DNA from: Aeromonas sanarellii
Lineage (GTDB): Bacteria; Pseudomonadota; Gammaproteobacteria; Enterobacterales; Aeromonadaceae
DNA: 64,000 nucleotides
Assembly: GCF_000820085.1 (NCBI RefSeq)
Contig: NZ_CDBN01000053.1
Location: forward strand, 62,001 to 126,000
Direction: 5' to 3'
In this document: positions 49,229-57,868 of the stretch, one piece after another
Layout: each line of letters starts with the position of its first letter
How positions within the stretch are numbered: position 1 is the first letter of the stretch
Position numbers and translations under genes: made by a program
Notes under the pieces: model-generated
What the model was told of the DNA's origin: nothing
Seen by the model: only the letters and a program-made list of their open reading frames with translations
Database searches by the model: none

Positions 49229-49258
49229 GCCGGCCCCTTCGAGAGGGCAGGCATTTTT
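49229..49258 (+). terminator. Weak terminator after the oxidoreductase gene
   Basis: Imperfect stem between GCCGGCCC (49229-49236) and AGGGCAGGC (49244-49252) followed by TTTTT at 49254-49258. Confidence 0.45.
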
Positions 49259-49346
49259 GCTCCCTTCCCCCCGGCTGGGAGCAGGGGGAGGAGGGGAAGG
49301 AGATAACCTCTTCAAGCCCCATGACGACAGGCTCTAAGGATTTGAC

Positions 49347-50492
49347 ATGACTGACCCGCAAGACACCCGTATCCCCGTGACCCTGCTGACCGGTTTTCTC
49401 GGCAGCGGCAAGACCACCTTGCTCAACCACTGGGTCAAGCAGCCCGAGCTCGGCGAGTGCGCCGTGCTCATCAACGAGTTCGGCTCCGTGGGGCTGGACC
49501 ACCACCTGGTGCAGCAGGTGGACGAGCAGGTGGTGCTGCTCGATTCCGGCTGCATCTGCTGCTCGGTGCAGGGCTCCCTGGTGGAGGCGCTGCAGGGGCT
49601 GTTTATGAAGGCTATCCAGCGGAAAATTAAGCCTTTTAAACGGCTCATCATCGAGACCACGGGCCTGGCGGATCCCGCTCCCGTGCTCTTTACGCTGAGG
49701 GAGGAGGGCTTTATCGCCCAGCGCTACCGCTTCGACGGCACCGTCACCGTGGTGGATGCCGGCCATATCGAGCAGCAGCTTATCCAACAGTACGAGGCGG
49801 TCAAGCAGGTGGCCCTGGCGGATCTGCTGGTGGTGAGCAAGGGCGATCTGGTGGATGAAGAGACACTGGCACGGGTCGAAGCCCAACTGGCGGCCCTCAA
49901 TCCGGCGGCCCCCGTCGAGCGGGTCAGCAACGGCGTGCTCTCCCCCGCCGTGCTTGAGAAGCTCGGCGCCTACAACGAGGCGGCGGGGCGCGACGTGCGC
50001 CAGCTGCTGGCCTGGTTGCGCACCGAATCCCCGAAGCAGGGGCTGGCTTCTCCCATGCAGCCGCAGATGACGCCCTTTGCCGCCAGGGTGGGCACGGCCG
50101 CGCCGACCCATTTCGCGCACGGCGGCTCTTTTGCTCACAACAATATTGAGAGCTTCTCCCTGCGCATCGGCGAGCCCCTCAGAGCCGCCCGTCTGCTGGC
50201 CGCCATCGATGCGGTGCAGGCGCAGTACGGCGACGCCCTGCTGCGGCTCAAGGGCATACTGCAGCTGGAGGGGGAGAGCCAGCCCGTGGTGATCCACGGC
50301 GTGCACGGCCAGCTCTATCCGCTGCAGACCCTGGGGGAGTGGCCCGAAGGCAAGGCCCAGTCCCGGCTGGTGTTCATCGTGAAGAGCCAGGACAGGGAAG
50401 GGATAGAGCGTCTGTTCCTCGACACTCTGAGGGCGCCTGAGCCCAGCCTGGAAGCGCAGCTCAGGGCCATGCTCGGCCAGCCGGATGCCTGA
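49347..50492 (+). CDS. CobW/COG0523-family GTPase (metal chaperone, YjiA-like)
   Basis: 381 aa. G3E GTPase: Walker A G-F-L-G-S-G-K-T-T-L-L near residue 16, metal-binding G-C-I-C-C near 72, E-T-T-G-L-A-D-P near 110, and a CobW C-terminal domain after about 260. Such proteins deliver zinc or another metal to client enzymes. AAGGA precedes ATG 49347. I see no zinc-uptake regulator (Zur) box upstream, so zinc specificity is an inference. A strong terminator follows. Confidence 0.88.
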   Translation: MTDPQDTRIPVTLLTGFLGSGKTTLLNHWVKQPELGECAVLINEFGSVGLDHHLVQQVDEQVVLLDSGCICCSVQGSLVEALQGLFMKAIQRKIKPFKRLIIETTGLADPAPVLFTLREEGFIAQRYRFDGTVTVVDAGHIEQQLIQQYEAVKQVALADLLVVSKGDLVDEETLARVEAQLAALNPAAPVERVSNGVLSPAVLEKLGAYNEAAGRDVRQLLAWLRTESPKQGLASPMQPQMTPFAARVGTAAPTHFAHGGSFAHNNIESFSLRIGEPLRAARLLAAIDAVQAQYGDALLRLKGILQLEGESQPVVIHGVHGQLYPLQTLGEWPEGKAQSRLVFIVKSQDREGIERLFLDTLRAPEPSLEAQLRAMLGQPDA

Positions 50493-50503
50493 TATGCTGA
50501 TAT

Positions 50504-50530
50504 GACCCGCATCCGTGCGGGTCTTTTCTT
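50504..50530 (+). terminator. Intrinsic terminator after the CobW-family gene
   Basis: Perfect 8-bp stem GACCCGCA / TGCGGGTC, TCCG loop, then TTTTCTT. Confidence 0.85.
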
Positions 50531-50553
50531 ACCTGACGAGGAGGTGGCAGCTC

Positions 50554-51951
50554 ATGCCTGACAGCACTCACATGGTGACCCCAGCCCAACGTACCTGGCT
50601 GCCCTGGCTGACGGCGGTCGGCTTCTTCATGCAAACGCTGGATGGCACCATTCTCAACACCGCCCTGCCCAGCATGGCCGAGGCCCTGGGGGAGAGCCCG
50701 CTGCAGATGCAGTCCGTGGTCATCGCCTACATGCTGACGGTGGCGCTGCTCATCCCGGCCTCCGGCTGGTTGGCAGACAGATTCGGCACCCGCCGCGTCT
50801 ATCTGGCCGCCATCCTGCTGTTTACCCTGGGCTCCTTGGCCTGTGCGGTCGCGAACACCCTGCCCGTGCTGGTCGTTGCCCGGGTGCTGCAAGGGGTGGG
50901 GGGCGCCCTGCTGATGCCCATAGGGCGCCTGGCGGTGCTGCGGGTCTACAGCAAGCACGAGCTGCTGAGGGTCATGTCCTTCGTCACCATCCCCGGCCTG
51001 CTCGGGCCCCTCATCGGCCCGGCCCTGGGGGGCTGGCTGGTGGAGGTGGCGAGCTGGCACTGGGTCTTCCTCATCAATCTGCCGGTGGGGGTGATAGGTT
51101 TTGTGGCGAGCTGGCACTTCATGCCCGAACTGCGCCAGCACACCGCCAGGTTCGACTGGCAGGGGTTCGCGCTGTTCAGCGCCGGCATGGTGCTGGTATC
51201 CGTCGGTTTGCAGGGGCTGGGGGAACACAGCCTCTCCACCGGCTGGGCCCTGTTCGCCCTGCTGTTCGGGCTGGCCGCCATGGCGAGCTACTGGCTCTAT
51301 GCCGCCACCGTGGATCAGCCGCTCTTCAGCCTGGCGCTGTTCAAGACCTCCACCTTCGCCATCGGCATCTGGGGCAACCTGTTCGCCCGCCTCGGCAGCG
51401 GTGCCATGCCCTTCCTGACCCCGCTCTTCCTGCAACTGGGGCTCGGCTTCTCGCCGAGCAAGGCGGGGATGACCATGATCCCGACCGTGATCGGCGCCAT
51501 GCTGACCAAGACGCTGGTAAACAAGCTGATCCCGCGCATCGGCTATCGCCGCATCCTGATCGGCAACACCCTGGCGCTCGGGGCCATGATCGCGAGCTTC
51601 TACTTCATCGACAACCAGGTGCCCCACGGCGTGCTGCTGGTGTGGCTGGCGGTGTTTGGCGCCATCAACTCCCTGCAATTCTCCGCCATGAACACGCTCA
51701 CGCTGCAAGATCTGAGCGCCGAGCATGCCAGCAGCGGCAACGGCCTGCTGTCGGTGGTGATGCAGCTCTCCATGAGCCTGGGGGTGGCCATCGCCGCCAG
51801 CCTGCTGGGGCTCTTCTCCGCCGGGCAGGCGGTCCAGGAGAGCGGGCGCTGGCTCGATGGCTTCCACCTCACCTATCTGTGCATCGGGCTGATGTCCATG
51901 CTGGCTGCCCTGATCTTTGCCCAGCTGGCCAGGCAGGAGCGCAGGGGATGA
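50554..51951 (+). CDS. mdtD: MFS multidrug/solute exporter, DHA2 family (MdtD-like)
   Basis: 465 aa with about 14 membrane segments. N-terminus (G-F-F-M-Q-T-L-D-G-T-I-L-N-T-A-L-P-S-M-A) and G-W-L-A-D-R-F-G-T-R-R closely resemble E. coli MdtD/YegB, as does R-V-L-Q-G-V-G-G-A-L-L-M-P. ATG 50554 is chosen for GAGGTGG at 50541-50547; an in-frame ATG at 50515 overlaps the upstream terminator. The usual mdtABC partners are not here. Substrate unknown. Confidence 0.85.
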   Translation: MPDSTHMVTPAQRTWLPWLTAVGFFMQTLDGTILNTALPSMAEALGESPLQMQSVVIAYMLTVALLIPASGWLADRFGTRRVYLAAILLFTLGSLACAVANTLPVLVVARVLQGVGGALLMPIGRLAVLRVYSKHELLRVMSFVTIPGLLGPLIGPALGGWLVEVASWHWVFLINLPVGVIGFVASWHFMPELRQHTARFDWQGFALFSAGMVLVSVGLQGLGEHSLSTGWALFALLFGLAAMASYWLYAATVDQPLFSLALFKTSTFAIGIWGNLFARLGSGAMPFLTPLFLQLGLGFSPSKAGMTMIPTVIGAMLTKTLVNKLIPRIGYRRILIGNTLALGAMIASFYFIDNQVPHGVLLVWLAVFGAINSLQFSAMNTLTLQDLSAEHASSGNGLLSVVMQLSMSLGVAIAASLLGLFSAGQAVQESGRWLDGFHLTYLCIGLMSMLAALIFAQLARQERRG

Positions 51952-51975
51952 GGATCTGAGCCCCGCACCGGAGCC

Positions 51976-52464
51976 TCAGGGCTGGGGCGCCGGCAGGTAG
52001 CTGACCGGGCCGGGCAGTTGTGCCAGCAGCCGGGCCAGGTGAGCGGTTTCCAGCAGGAAGGTGAGCTCGGGGTGGCCCGGGGTCCAGGTGAAGGCGTGAT
52101 GGGCCAGCAGCTGCGGGTCCACCAGCAGGGGCACGTCGGCCCTGGGCAGGAAGGGGCAGACGGCGCCCGGCAGGCAGCCGATCTCGGCCTGCATCTCCTC
52201 GGCGCTGCAGATGGAGGGCTTGGCGCCCAGGGCGGCCTTGACCGCCTTGCTGTCGAGCCGCCCGTCCCTGTGGGTCAGCAGCAGGGCGAAGCGGCCGTCC
52301 TTGAACTTGAGAAACAGGGTCTTGCTGAATTCGGCCTGCCAGCCGAGACGGGCCTTGACCCGCTCGTCGGTGGCGTAATCCAGGATGGGTTCGTGTTCGA
52401 AGCGCTGGTGGGGCAGCTCGGCCAGCAACTGGCAGTTGAAGCCGTGGATGGTGTCGAGTGGCAT
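51976..52464 (-). CDS. YbaK/ProX-type aminoacyl-tRNA deacylase
   Basis: 162 aa single-domain protein of the YbaK/aminoacyl-tRNA editing family (F-S-K-T-L-F-L-K-F near residue 48 with the conserved lysine; G-A-V-C-P-F near 100). It hydrolyses mischarged tRNA in trans. ATG 52464 has AGGAG 7 nt upstream; the frame open to 52521 is rejected. Whether it edits Ala-, Cys- or another tRNA cannot be read from the sequence. Convergent with mdtD. Confidence 0.82.
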   Translation of the reverse strand: MPLDTIHGFNCQLLAELPHQRFEHEPILDYATDERVKARLGWQAEFSKTLFLKFKDGRFALLLTHRDGRLDSKAVKAALGAKPSICSAEEMQAEIGCLPGAVCPFLPRADVPLLVDPQLLAHHAFTWTPGHPELTFLLETAHLARLLAQLPGPVSYLPAPQP

Positions 52465-52550
52465 GGGGTTCTCCTGTGCTGGCAGCCATGCTGCCACGGG
52501 CGCCGGCGCAGGCCCAATCACCCTTTCTTATCCATCATCAGTGCCGTCGT

Positions 52551-52586
52551 GAGCAACAAGGGCACCGCGAGGTGCCCTTGTTGCTC
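52551..52586. terminator. 16-bp perfect hairpin at the end of folK
   Basis: GAGCAACAAGGGCACC (52551-52566), GCGA tetraloop, exact complement 52571-52586. It includes the folK stop. No T-tract on either strand, so it may be a bidirectional terminator or an RNA-stabilising end. Confidence 0.6.
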
Positions 52587-53094
52587 AGTGGTGCTGCAGC
52601 TCGCACGCTTCCCAGTGGAAGGGGATGGGGCTGAGGCGCTGGGAGGCCTTGTCGTAGCGCTCCCACAGCTCGCCCAGGGGACGGCCATCGACGGGGTGGC
52701 GCAGGGTGGGGGCCAGCTCCGCCAGCGGCCAGAGCACGAAGGCGTTGGTGAGGATCTCGCCGCGGGGCAGCGCCAGGGGCGTCTCGCAGACCAGGTCGCC
52801 GTAGAGCAGCAGATCCAGATCCAGGGTGCGCGGCGCGAACTTCTTGGCGTCCGGCTCCCGGCCGTGGGCGAACTCCATGGCCCTCAGCCGCTGGCACAGA
52901 GTGGCGAGGGGGAGCTCGGTCCAGGCTCCCACCACCAGGTTGTAGAAGGGGCGGCCGTTGAAGCCCACCGCCTCGCTCTCGAACACCCGGGAGACCTGCA
53001 ACTCGCCAAACTCGGCGTGCAGGGCATCGAGGCCGGCCCGGATATGGCGTTCCCGATCGATGTTCGATCCCAGGCTGATGTAGATGCTGGTCAT
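52585..53094 (-). CDS. folK: 7,8-dihydro-6-hydroxymethylpterin pyrophosphokinase FolK
   Basis: 169 aa cytosolic kinase of folate synthesis. N-terminus [10 protein letters not shown]; catalytic [11 protein letters not shown] near 95. Start 53094 overlaps the folB stop as TGATG, so the pair is translationally coupled and supplies successive steps: FolB makes the hydroxymethylpterin, FolK pyrophosphorylates it. The frame open to 53196 is rejected because it overlaps folB. Confidence 0.95.
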   Translation of the reverse strand: MTSIYISLGSNIDRERHIRAGLDALHAEFGELQVSRVFESEAVGFNGRPFYNLVVGAWTELPLATLCQRLRAMEFAHGREPDAKKFAPRTLDLDLLLYGDLVCETPLALPRGEILTNAFVLWPLAELAPTLRHPVDGRPLGELWERYDKASQRLSPIPFHWEACELQHH

Positions 53095-53465
53095 CAGCAG
53101 GCGCTCGACACCGGGGTACGATGGCGCAGGATCTCGACCCCGACGCCGGCGGCATTGGGCACGGCACCCGGCTTGGTCAGGGTCACCTTGACCCACTGCA
53201 CCCGAGCGTCGTCCAGCACCAGGGCGGCCACCTGCTCGGCCATGGTTTCGACCAGCTCCACGACCTTGCCCTGGGCGTGATCACAGATCTTGCGGGAGAG
53301 GGTGGCGTAATCCAGCGCCAGGTTGATATCGTCGGTTGCGGCGGCGGGGCGGTTGTCAAACCCCATCTCGAGATCGAAACAGAGCTTCTGGCGAATGCCT
53401 TTCTCCCACTCATAGACCCCTATGGTGGTCAAAACCTCGAGTCCGCGAATAAACACCTTGTCCAT
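53094..53465 (-). CDS. folB: Dihydroneopterin aldolase FolB
   Basis: 123 aa. N-terminus [20 protein letters not shown] matches FolB; K-L-C-F-D-L and [10 protein letters not shown] complete the tetrameric aldolase fold. First gene of folB-folK; divergent from plsY, with 171 nt between the starts. Confidence 0.95.
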   Translation of the reverse strand: MDKVFIRGLEVLTTIGVYEWEKGIRQKLCFDLEMGFDNRPAAATDDINLALDYATLSRKICDHAQGKVVELVETMAEQVAALVLDDARVQWVKVTLTKPGAVPNAAGVGVEILRHRTPVSSAC

Positions 53466-53636
53466 GACAGTACTTCTTCTTTACTCTTGATGGGCTGTGA
53501 AAACAGCGCAGGGATGCAGGCCTGGCAAGCAGATGGCCGCTGGCGGCCGGTTTGGGCGACACGCGTTCGGGCAAGCCCAGACCAGAGAATGTGGCCCGCA
53601 TCATACCCCATTCATATCGTGGTAAAAACGACCAAG

Positions 53637-54299
53637 ATGACGGCCCTGACGATTTTGATGATTATTCTGGCCTATCTGGGCGGCTCGCTGTCCAGTGCCG
53701 TGCTGGTTTCCCGCATCACGGGGTTGCCGGATCCCCGCGACCATGGCTCCCACAACCCGGGGGCGACCAATGTGCTGCGCCTCGGCGGCCGGATGGCCGC
53801 GCTGATCGTCCTGCTGCTCGATGTGCTCAAGGGCATGGCCCCCGTCTATCTCGCCTGGTATCTGGAGATCAAACCCGTCTATCTCGGCTTCATCGGCGTC
53901 GCCGCCTGCCTGGGCCACATGTACCCCCTCTTCTTCCACTTCCGGGGCGGCAAGGGGGTCGCCACCGCGCTCGGCACCATGCTGCCCATCGGTTTTGCCA
54001 TGGGGGGCGCCGTCATCGCCACCTGGTTGCTGGTGCTGCTGGTGAGCGGCTATTCGTCGCTGGCTTCCATCGTCACCGTGCTGCTGACGCCGCTCTTCAC
54101 CTATCTGCTCAAACCCGAATACACCCTGCCGGTCTCCCTGCTCTCCTGCCTCATTCTGATCCGCCATCACGAGAACATCACCCGGCTGCTCAAGGGGGAG
54201 GAATCCCGCCTCTGGCGCCGCCGGGGAGGGAATTCCCCCGCAGAAGTGGTGAAAATGGGTGATGCTGAGCAAAAAAGAGACGAACGAGACGAAAAGTAA
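53637..54299 (+). CDS. plsY: Glycerol-3-phosphate acyltransferase PlsY
   Basis: 220 aa membrane protein with five or so hydrophobic segments. It transfers acyl groups from acyl-phosphate to glycerol-3-phosphate. Three family motifs: G-S-L-S-S-A-V-L near 15, [10 protein letters not shown] near 38 and F-R-G-G-K-G-V-A-T near 103. ATG 53637 gives the family N-terminus; the open frame to 53121 is antisense to folB and rejected. The charged C-terminal tail ends just before the tRNA promoter. Divergence from folB is the conserved ygiH/folB order. Confidence 0.93.
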   Translation: MTALTILMIILAYLGGSLSSAVLVSRITGLPDPRDHGSHNPGATNVLRLGGRMAALIVLLLDVLKGMAPVYLAWYLEIKPVYLGFIGVAACLGHMYPLFFHFRGGKGVATALGTMLPIGFAMGGAVIATWLLVLLVSGYSSLASIVTVLLTPLFTYLLKPEYTLPVSLLSCLILIRHHENITRLLKGEESRLWRRRGGNSPAEVVKMGDAEQKRDERDEK

Positions 54300-54308
54300 A
54301 ATTTCCCG

Positions 54309-54337
54309 TTGACCACCTGCCTTAAAATCCGTTTAAT
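54309..54337 (+). promoter_or_regulatory. Promoter of the tRNA array
   Basis: TTGACC (54309-54314), 17-nt spacer, TTTAAT (54332-54337), then a GC-rich discriminator (AGCGCCC) before the first tRNA at 54347, the layout of stringently controlled stable-RNA promoters. Confidence 0.75.
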
Positions 54338-54346
54338 AGCGCCCAC

Positions 54347-54422
54347 GCCCAGATAGCTCAGTCGGTAGAGCAGGGGATTGAAAATCCCCGTGTCGGCGGT
54401 TCGATTCCGTCTCTGGGCACCA
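54347..54422 (+). tRNA. tRNA-Phe (GAA), first copy
   Basis: 76 nt with encoded CCA. Acceptor GCCCAGA pairs TCTGGGC; anticodon stem GGGGA/TCCCC with loop reading GAA; T-arm contains GGTTCGATTCC. Confidence 0.97.
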
Positions 54423-54474
54423 CATTTTGGTGCCATGAAATAAAAATTTGTTCATGCACAATGGTTTGAAGTGT

Positions 54475-54550
<76 letters not shown>

Positions 54551-54553
54551 TTT

Positions 54554-54629
54554 GCCCAGATAGCTCAGTCGGTAGAGCAGGGGATTGAAAATCCCCGTGT
54601 CGGCGGTTCGATTCCGTCTCTGGGCACCA
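54554..54629 (+). tRNA. tRNA-Phe (GAA), second copy
   Basis: 76 nt, identical in sequence to the copy at 54347-54422 as far as I can read it, with encoded CCA. Only 3 nt separate it from tRNA-Thr. Confidence 0.97.
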
Positions 54630-54635
54630 CATTGT

Positions 54636-54711
54636 TCCTCCGTAGTTCAGTCGGTAGAACGGCGGACTGTTAATCCGTATGTCACTGGTTCGAGTCCAGT
54701 CGGAGGAGCCA
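54636..54711 (+). tRNA. tRNA-Asn (GTT)
   Basis: 76 nt with encoded CCA. Acceptor TCCTCCG/CGGAGGA; anticodon loop CTGTTAA gives GTT. Last gene of the array, with a terminator immediately after. Confidence 0.97.
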
Positions 54712-54715
54712 ATTC

Positions 54716-54748
54716 AAAAGCCCAGCAGCAATGCTGGGCTTTTTTCTT
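54716..54748 (+). terminator. Intrinsic terminator of the tRNA array
   Basis: 12-bp perfect stem AAAAGCCCAGCA / TGCTGGGCTTTT with GCAA tetraloop and a long T-tract. Confidence 0.92.
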
Positions 54749-54940
54749 TTCCCCAGCCGCTCCGCCTGATGCCTGGCAAAGGGCCTGCCCACGCTTGTGT
54801 CCATCTTCCCCGTCAGCCACTTACCATGGCGTTTCCCCTGTCGTGATGGCGTGAGCCGCCCGTTTTCCCGTAAGCTTGCACCAGTTTGCCGCCCTCGACC
54901 GAGTCTCACGTTCGAGGCATTTTCAAGACCGAGGTAATCT

Positions 54941-56284
54941 ATGAATGCAACAGAGCTGTGGCAGCTCTCCCCCGAGCAGTTCAACGAATGGCGGCGGGAG
55001 AACGACTACCCCCTGATCTGGGACCTGCTGGTGGCGTCGCTGCCTCATTTCGACGACTGGATGAGGGAGCAGAAGATAGAGAAGAGCGTGATCTTCCAGA
55101 TTGGGATAGCCCGCTTCATCAGCTCCCGCTGCGTGCTCAGCCTGTGCGTCTACATGAGCGACGACAAGATCCGCCTCTATGAGACCGCCTCGAGCGCCCT
55201 GGAGTCCCTGCGCAAGAGCGGCCTCATCCGCTCCGAGAGCCGTTTCGAGCCTTACTGCATGTGGCTGGCCGGCAAGCATGGCAAGGACGAGGTGAAGCGG
55301 GTGCAGAGCCTGCTCTCCGTCTCGGAGAACAACAAGGGGGAGGCCCAGGTGCTGGGCAGGCATCGGCTGCTCAACATCGGTGGCGTGGCGCTCAAGAGCC
55401 CCATCATCTCCGGCCGGTTGCTGGACTTCACCTGCCTCGACGAGCTCTCCCTCGACGGGGCCGTCAACAACTCCAAGGTCTATCTGTGGCACTGCTCCGC
55501 CAAGGGGGTGAGGGTCAATGGCGGGGTGATAGGGCTGGATCTGTTCGATTCCCTGCTTTGGGATCACAGGGCCTGGGCCAAGAAGCGGGAGCTGGCGCTG
55601 GAAGACGGGGTCTTCCAAGACTTCACCATAGAGTGCGAGGAGATCCGCTTCCACTCCTCCCGGGCCGTGCTGAAGAACTTCAACGTCAGCGCCAAGAACT
55701 TCGACGCCACCATGGAGCACACCAACCTGGACAAGGTGCAGGTGGTCTACAACGAGAATGGCCGGATCGACCACAACGAAGCGAGCAAGCTCTATCGCAA
55801 TGCCAAACGCCTCTTCTCCAGCGTGGGCGATACAGTGGATGCCGGCGAGTGTTACTACAAGGAGAAGCTGCACGAAATGAAGTCCCTGGCGAGCCCACGG
55901 GATCTGTTCAGGGAGCGCTGGCTGCGCAGTGGCATGGTGAGGAAGGGAGGGCTCTCCCTGCTGTGCTACCTCAGGTGTGCCGGCAAGTTCATCAGCTTCA
56001 TCACCTGGGGCTTTGGCGAGCGGCCCATCAGAAGCCTGCTGATGTCGATGGGGGTCATCCTGCTGGCGACCCTGACCTATTTCCTGGCGCCGGAGTCCGT
56101 GACCCATGGCCATCTGGGGCGCTCCCTCTATTTCAGCATCGTCACCTTCGTGACCCTGGGGTACGGCGACATCTCCCAGACCTCTTCCCCCCTCCAGCTG
56201 TTGTCGGCCATAGAGGCGTTCTGCGGCATGTTTCTGACCGGCCTCTTCCTCGCGGGCTTTGCCTCGAAAACCAAGCAGTACTGA
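54941..56284 (+). CDS. Two-TM ion channel protein with large cytosolic N-terminal region
   Basis: 447 aa. The C-terminal ~90 residues are a two-helix potassium-channel pore: hydrophobic segment near 365-383, pore with selectivity filter T-L-G-Y-G-D near 405-410, and a second segment near 420-440. The preceding ~340 residues have no signal or membrane segment and I do not recognise them; the region around 140-260 (alternating L/V with D/N, e.g. L-D-E-L-S-L-D-G-A-V-N-N-S-K-V) suggests a beta-rich, possibly helical-repeat fold. GAGG precedes ATG 54941. Immediately downstream of the tRNA array, with no integrase. Confidence 0.8.
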   Translation: MNATELWQLSPEQFNEWRRENDYPLIWDLLVASLPHFDDWMREQKIEKSVIFQIGIARFISSRCVLSLCVYMSDDKIRLYETASSALESLRKSGLIRSESRFEPYCMWLAGKHGKDEVKRVQSLLSVSENNKGEAQVLGRHRLLNIGGVALKSPIISGRLLDFTCLDELSLDGAVNNSKVYLWHCSAKGVRVNGGVIGLDLFDSLLWDHRAWAKKRELALEDGVFQDFTIECEEIRFHSSRAVLKNFNVSAKNFDATMEHTNLDKVQVVYNENGRIDHNEASKLYRNAKRLFSSVGDTVDAGECYYKEKLHEMKSLASPRDLFRERWLRSGMVRKGGLSLLCYLRCAGKFISFITWGFGERPIRSLLMSMGVILLATLTYFLAPESVTHGHLGRSLYFSIVTFVTLGYGDISQTSSPLQLLSAIEAFCGMFLTGLFLAGFASKTKQY

Positions 56285-56498
56285 TGGCGAACCGGGCGTC
56301 AGGCCGCTGTCGCCCGGCAGCCAACATCCATCTGCCCCATGCCCGCCGGCGAAACCCCCTTCCTTGACGCCGTGGCGGTGGAGCGACTTTATTTAAAGTC
56401 ATCGATCGCCGCGGCGGTCGATGGCACGACAAGAAACAAACAGAGGAGCCGGCAAGGTATCGATCGACCCACCATCGAAGCAGAGAAGGAATAACGCT

Positions 56499-57098
56499 AT
56501 GATATTGAATCACTTATGGGGATTGTATGCCCACCCTCACACCGAATGGCATAACATAGACGAGCGGCACGACAGTTTCAGAAACAGTCTGACCCATATC
56601 CTGATCGTGGCACTTATCCCTCCCATCTGCGCCTACTACTCCGCCGTGCATATCGGCTGGAGCATAGGCGTCGGTGAGCCCATCACCCTGACCGCCGACA
56701 GTGCGCTCATGCTCTCCATCGCCATGTACGTGACCCTCATCATCGGCGTCCTCGCGCTCTCCTATCTGGTGCACTGGATGGGTCATACCTTCGGCTCGGA
56801 TCCCAGCTACACGACCTCGCTGGAGCTGGCGGCCTACACCTCCACGCCGCTGTTCATGGTCGGCTTCTCCGCCTTCTTCCCGCATCTCTGGTTCGTCATG
56901 CTTATCGGCCTCATCGGGCTCACCTATTCCGTCTACCTGCTCTATGTGGGGGTGCCCATCCTGATGCACATCCCCAAGGAGCAGGGGTTCATCTATGCCA
57001 GCTCCGTGGTGACGGTCGGTCTGGTGCTGCTGGTGTGCGTGCTGGCCGCCACGGCCATTCTGTGGGGATCCGGCTTTGGCCCCGTGTTTACCCAGTAG
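56499..57098 (+). CDS. Yip1-family membrane protein (YohC-like)
   Basis: 199 aa, five membrane segments. N-terminus M-I-L-N-H-L-W-G-L-Y-A-H-P-x-x-E-W is typical of Yip1-domain proteins. ATG 56499 follows AAGGA; the frame open to 56421 lacks a ribosome site. Function in bacteria is not established. A 14-bp hairpin follows the stop. Confidence 0.85.
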   Translation: MILNHLWGLYAHPHTEWHNIDERHDSFRNSLTHILIVALIPPICAYYSAVHIGWSIGVGEPITLTADSALMLSIAMYVTLIIGVLALSYLVHWMGHTFGSDPSYTTSLELAAYTSTPLFMVGFSAFFPHLWFVMLIGLIGLTYSVYLLYVGVPILMHIPKEQGFIYASSVVTVGLVLLVCVLAATAILWGSGFGPVFTQ

Positions 57099-57119
57099 TG
57101 TTCCGGTCAGTCTGCAACG

Positions 57120-57152
57120 ACGACAAGGGCGCCTTGATGGCGCCCTTGTCGT
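57120..57152. terminator. 14-bp perfect hairpin between the Yip1 gene and the convergent secreted-protein gene
   Basis: ACGACAAGGGCGCC / GGCGCCCTTGTCGT with TTGAT loop; no T-tract on either side. The core ACAAGGGC resembles the 52551-52586 hairpin. Confidence 0.6.
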
Positions 57153-57186
57153 GTCTGGCTGGGCGCAACCGATCGCCCTGTGGTTC

Positions 57187-57519
57187 TCAGCGCGGGTTGC
57201 CGCTGCCGATGCCGAACGGGAGGCGGTAATCGCTGCTCTGCTCCCCGAGGCTGACGGTCAGGTTGCCCTGGGCTCGGCTCGGAATCTGTACCTGCTGGGA
57301 GCCCGTCAGGTTGGCGTGGACGGAGGCCATCAGGTCGCCGGACTCGTCACGCACCTCCAGCATGGGGTTGCTCTTGCCGGCCATGGCCGCACTGGCATGC
57401 CAGTTCACGAACAGCACACCCGGGGTGGCGCTGAAATCGGCGGGGACGGCAGCCTGGGCAACACCGGCACTCATCAGGCCTGCGACGGCCAGCATCTTGA
57501 TCACGTTTTTCATGTTCAT
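57187..57519 (-). CDS. Small secreted protein, function unknown
   Basis: 110 aa. Clear signal peptide: basic start, hydrophobic core, cleavage expected after A-Q-A (about residue 23). The mature ~87 residues contain P-G-V-L-F-V-N-W-H and a beta-rich remainder, with no cysteine or lipobox. I do not recognise a family. An alternative start is 57513. The upstream stretch 57520-57868 (349 nt, AT-richer) presumably carries its promoter; I see no other gene or strong signal in it. Confidence 0.65.
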   Translation of the reverse strand: MNMKNVIKMLAVAGLMSAGVAQAAVPADFSATPGVLFVNWHASAAMAGKSNPMLEVRDESGDLMASVHANLTGSQQVQIPSRAQGNLTVSLGEQSSDYRLPFGIGSGNPR

Positions 57520-57868
57520 TCACTCTCTTGGTTTTTATGTCATTGGCAGGGCCGGACAGGCCCGTATCAATGCATCCTTGCAAGAGGTCATTCAAATAGT
57601 GTGTCGTTCTTTCACTGACATCAGGCACCTTGTTTTGGGGTGTCATTGTCATGAATGACCAGCCATGTCGCGGCTTGGCGCTCCTGTCCAAGCGATGGGT
57701 GAATATTAAACAGCCTCATCCATCATTGTTAGCGAGATAAACTGGTCTACACATTCAAAAAATATGAACCTTTTTGTGCGCCGAATGTGCGCATCTGCCG
57801 AGATCCTGATCCCGCAGGCGTCCCGTCACCGCCTTGGCCGCTTGCCACGGCGCCCTGTTTTTTGCGGG

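Noticed and set aside
54712..54940. Possible genomic-island edge at the tRNA array
   Set aside because: No integrase, direct repeat of a tRNA 3' end or change in composition was seen beyond the array; the following channel gene has normal GC.
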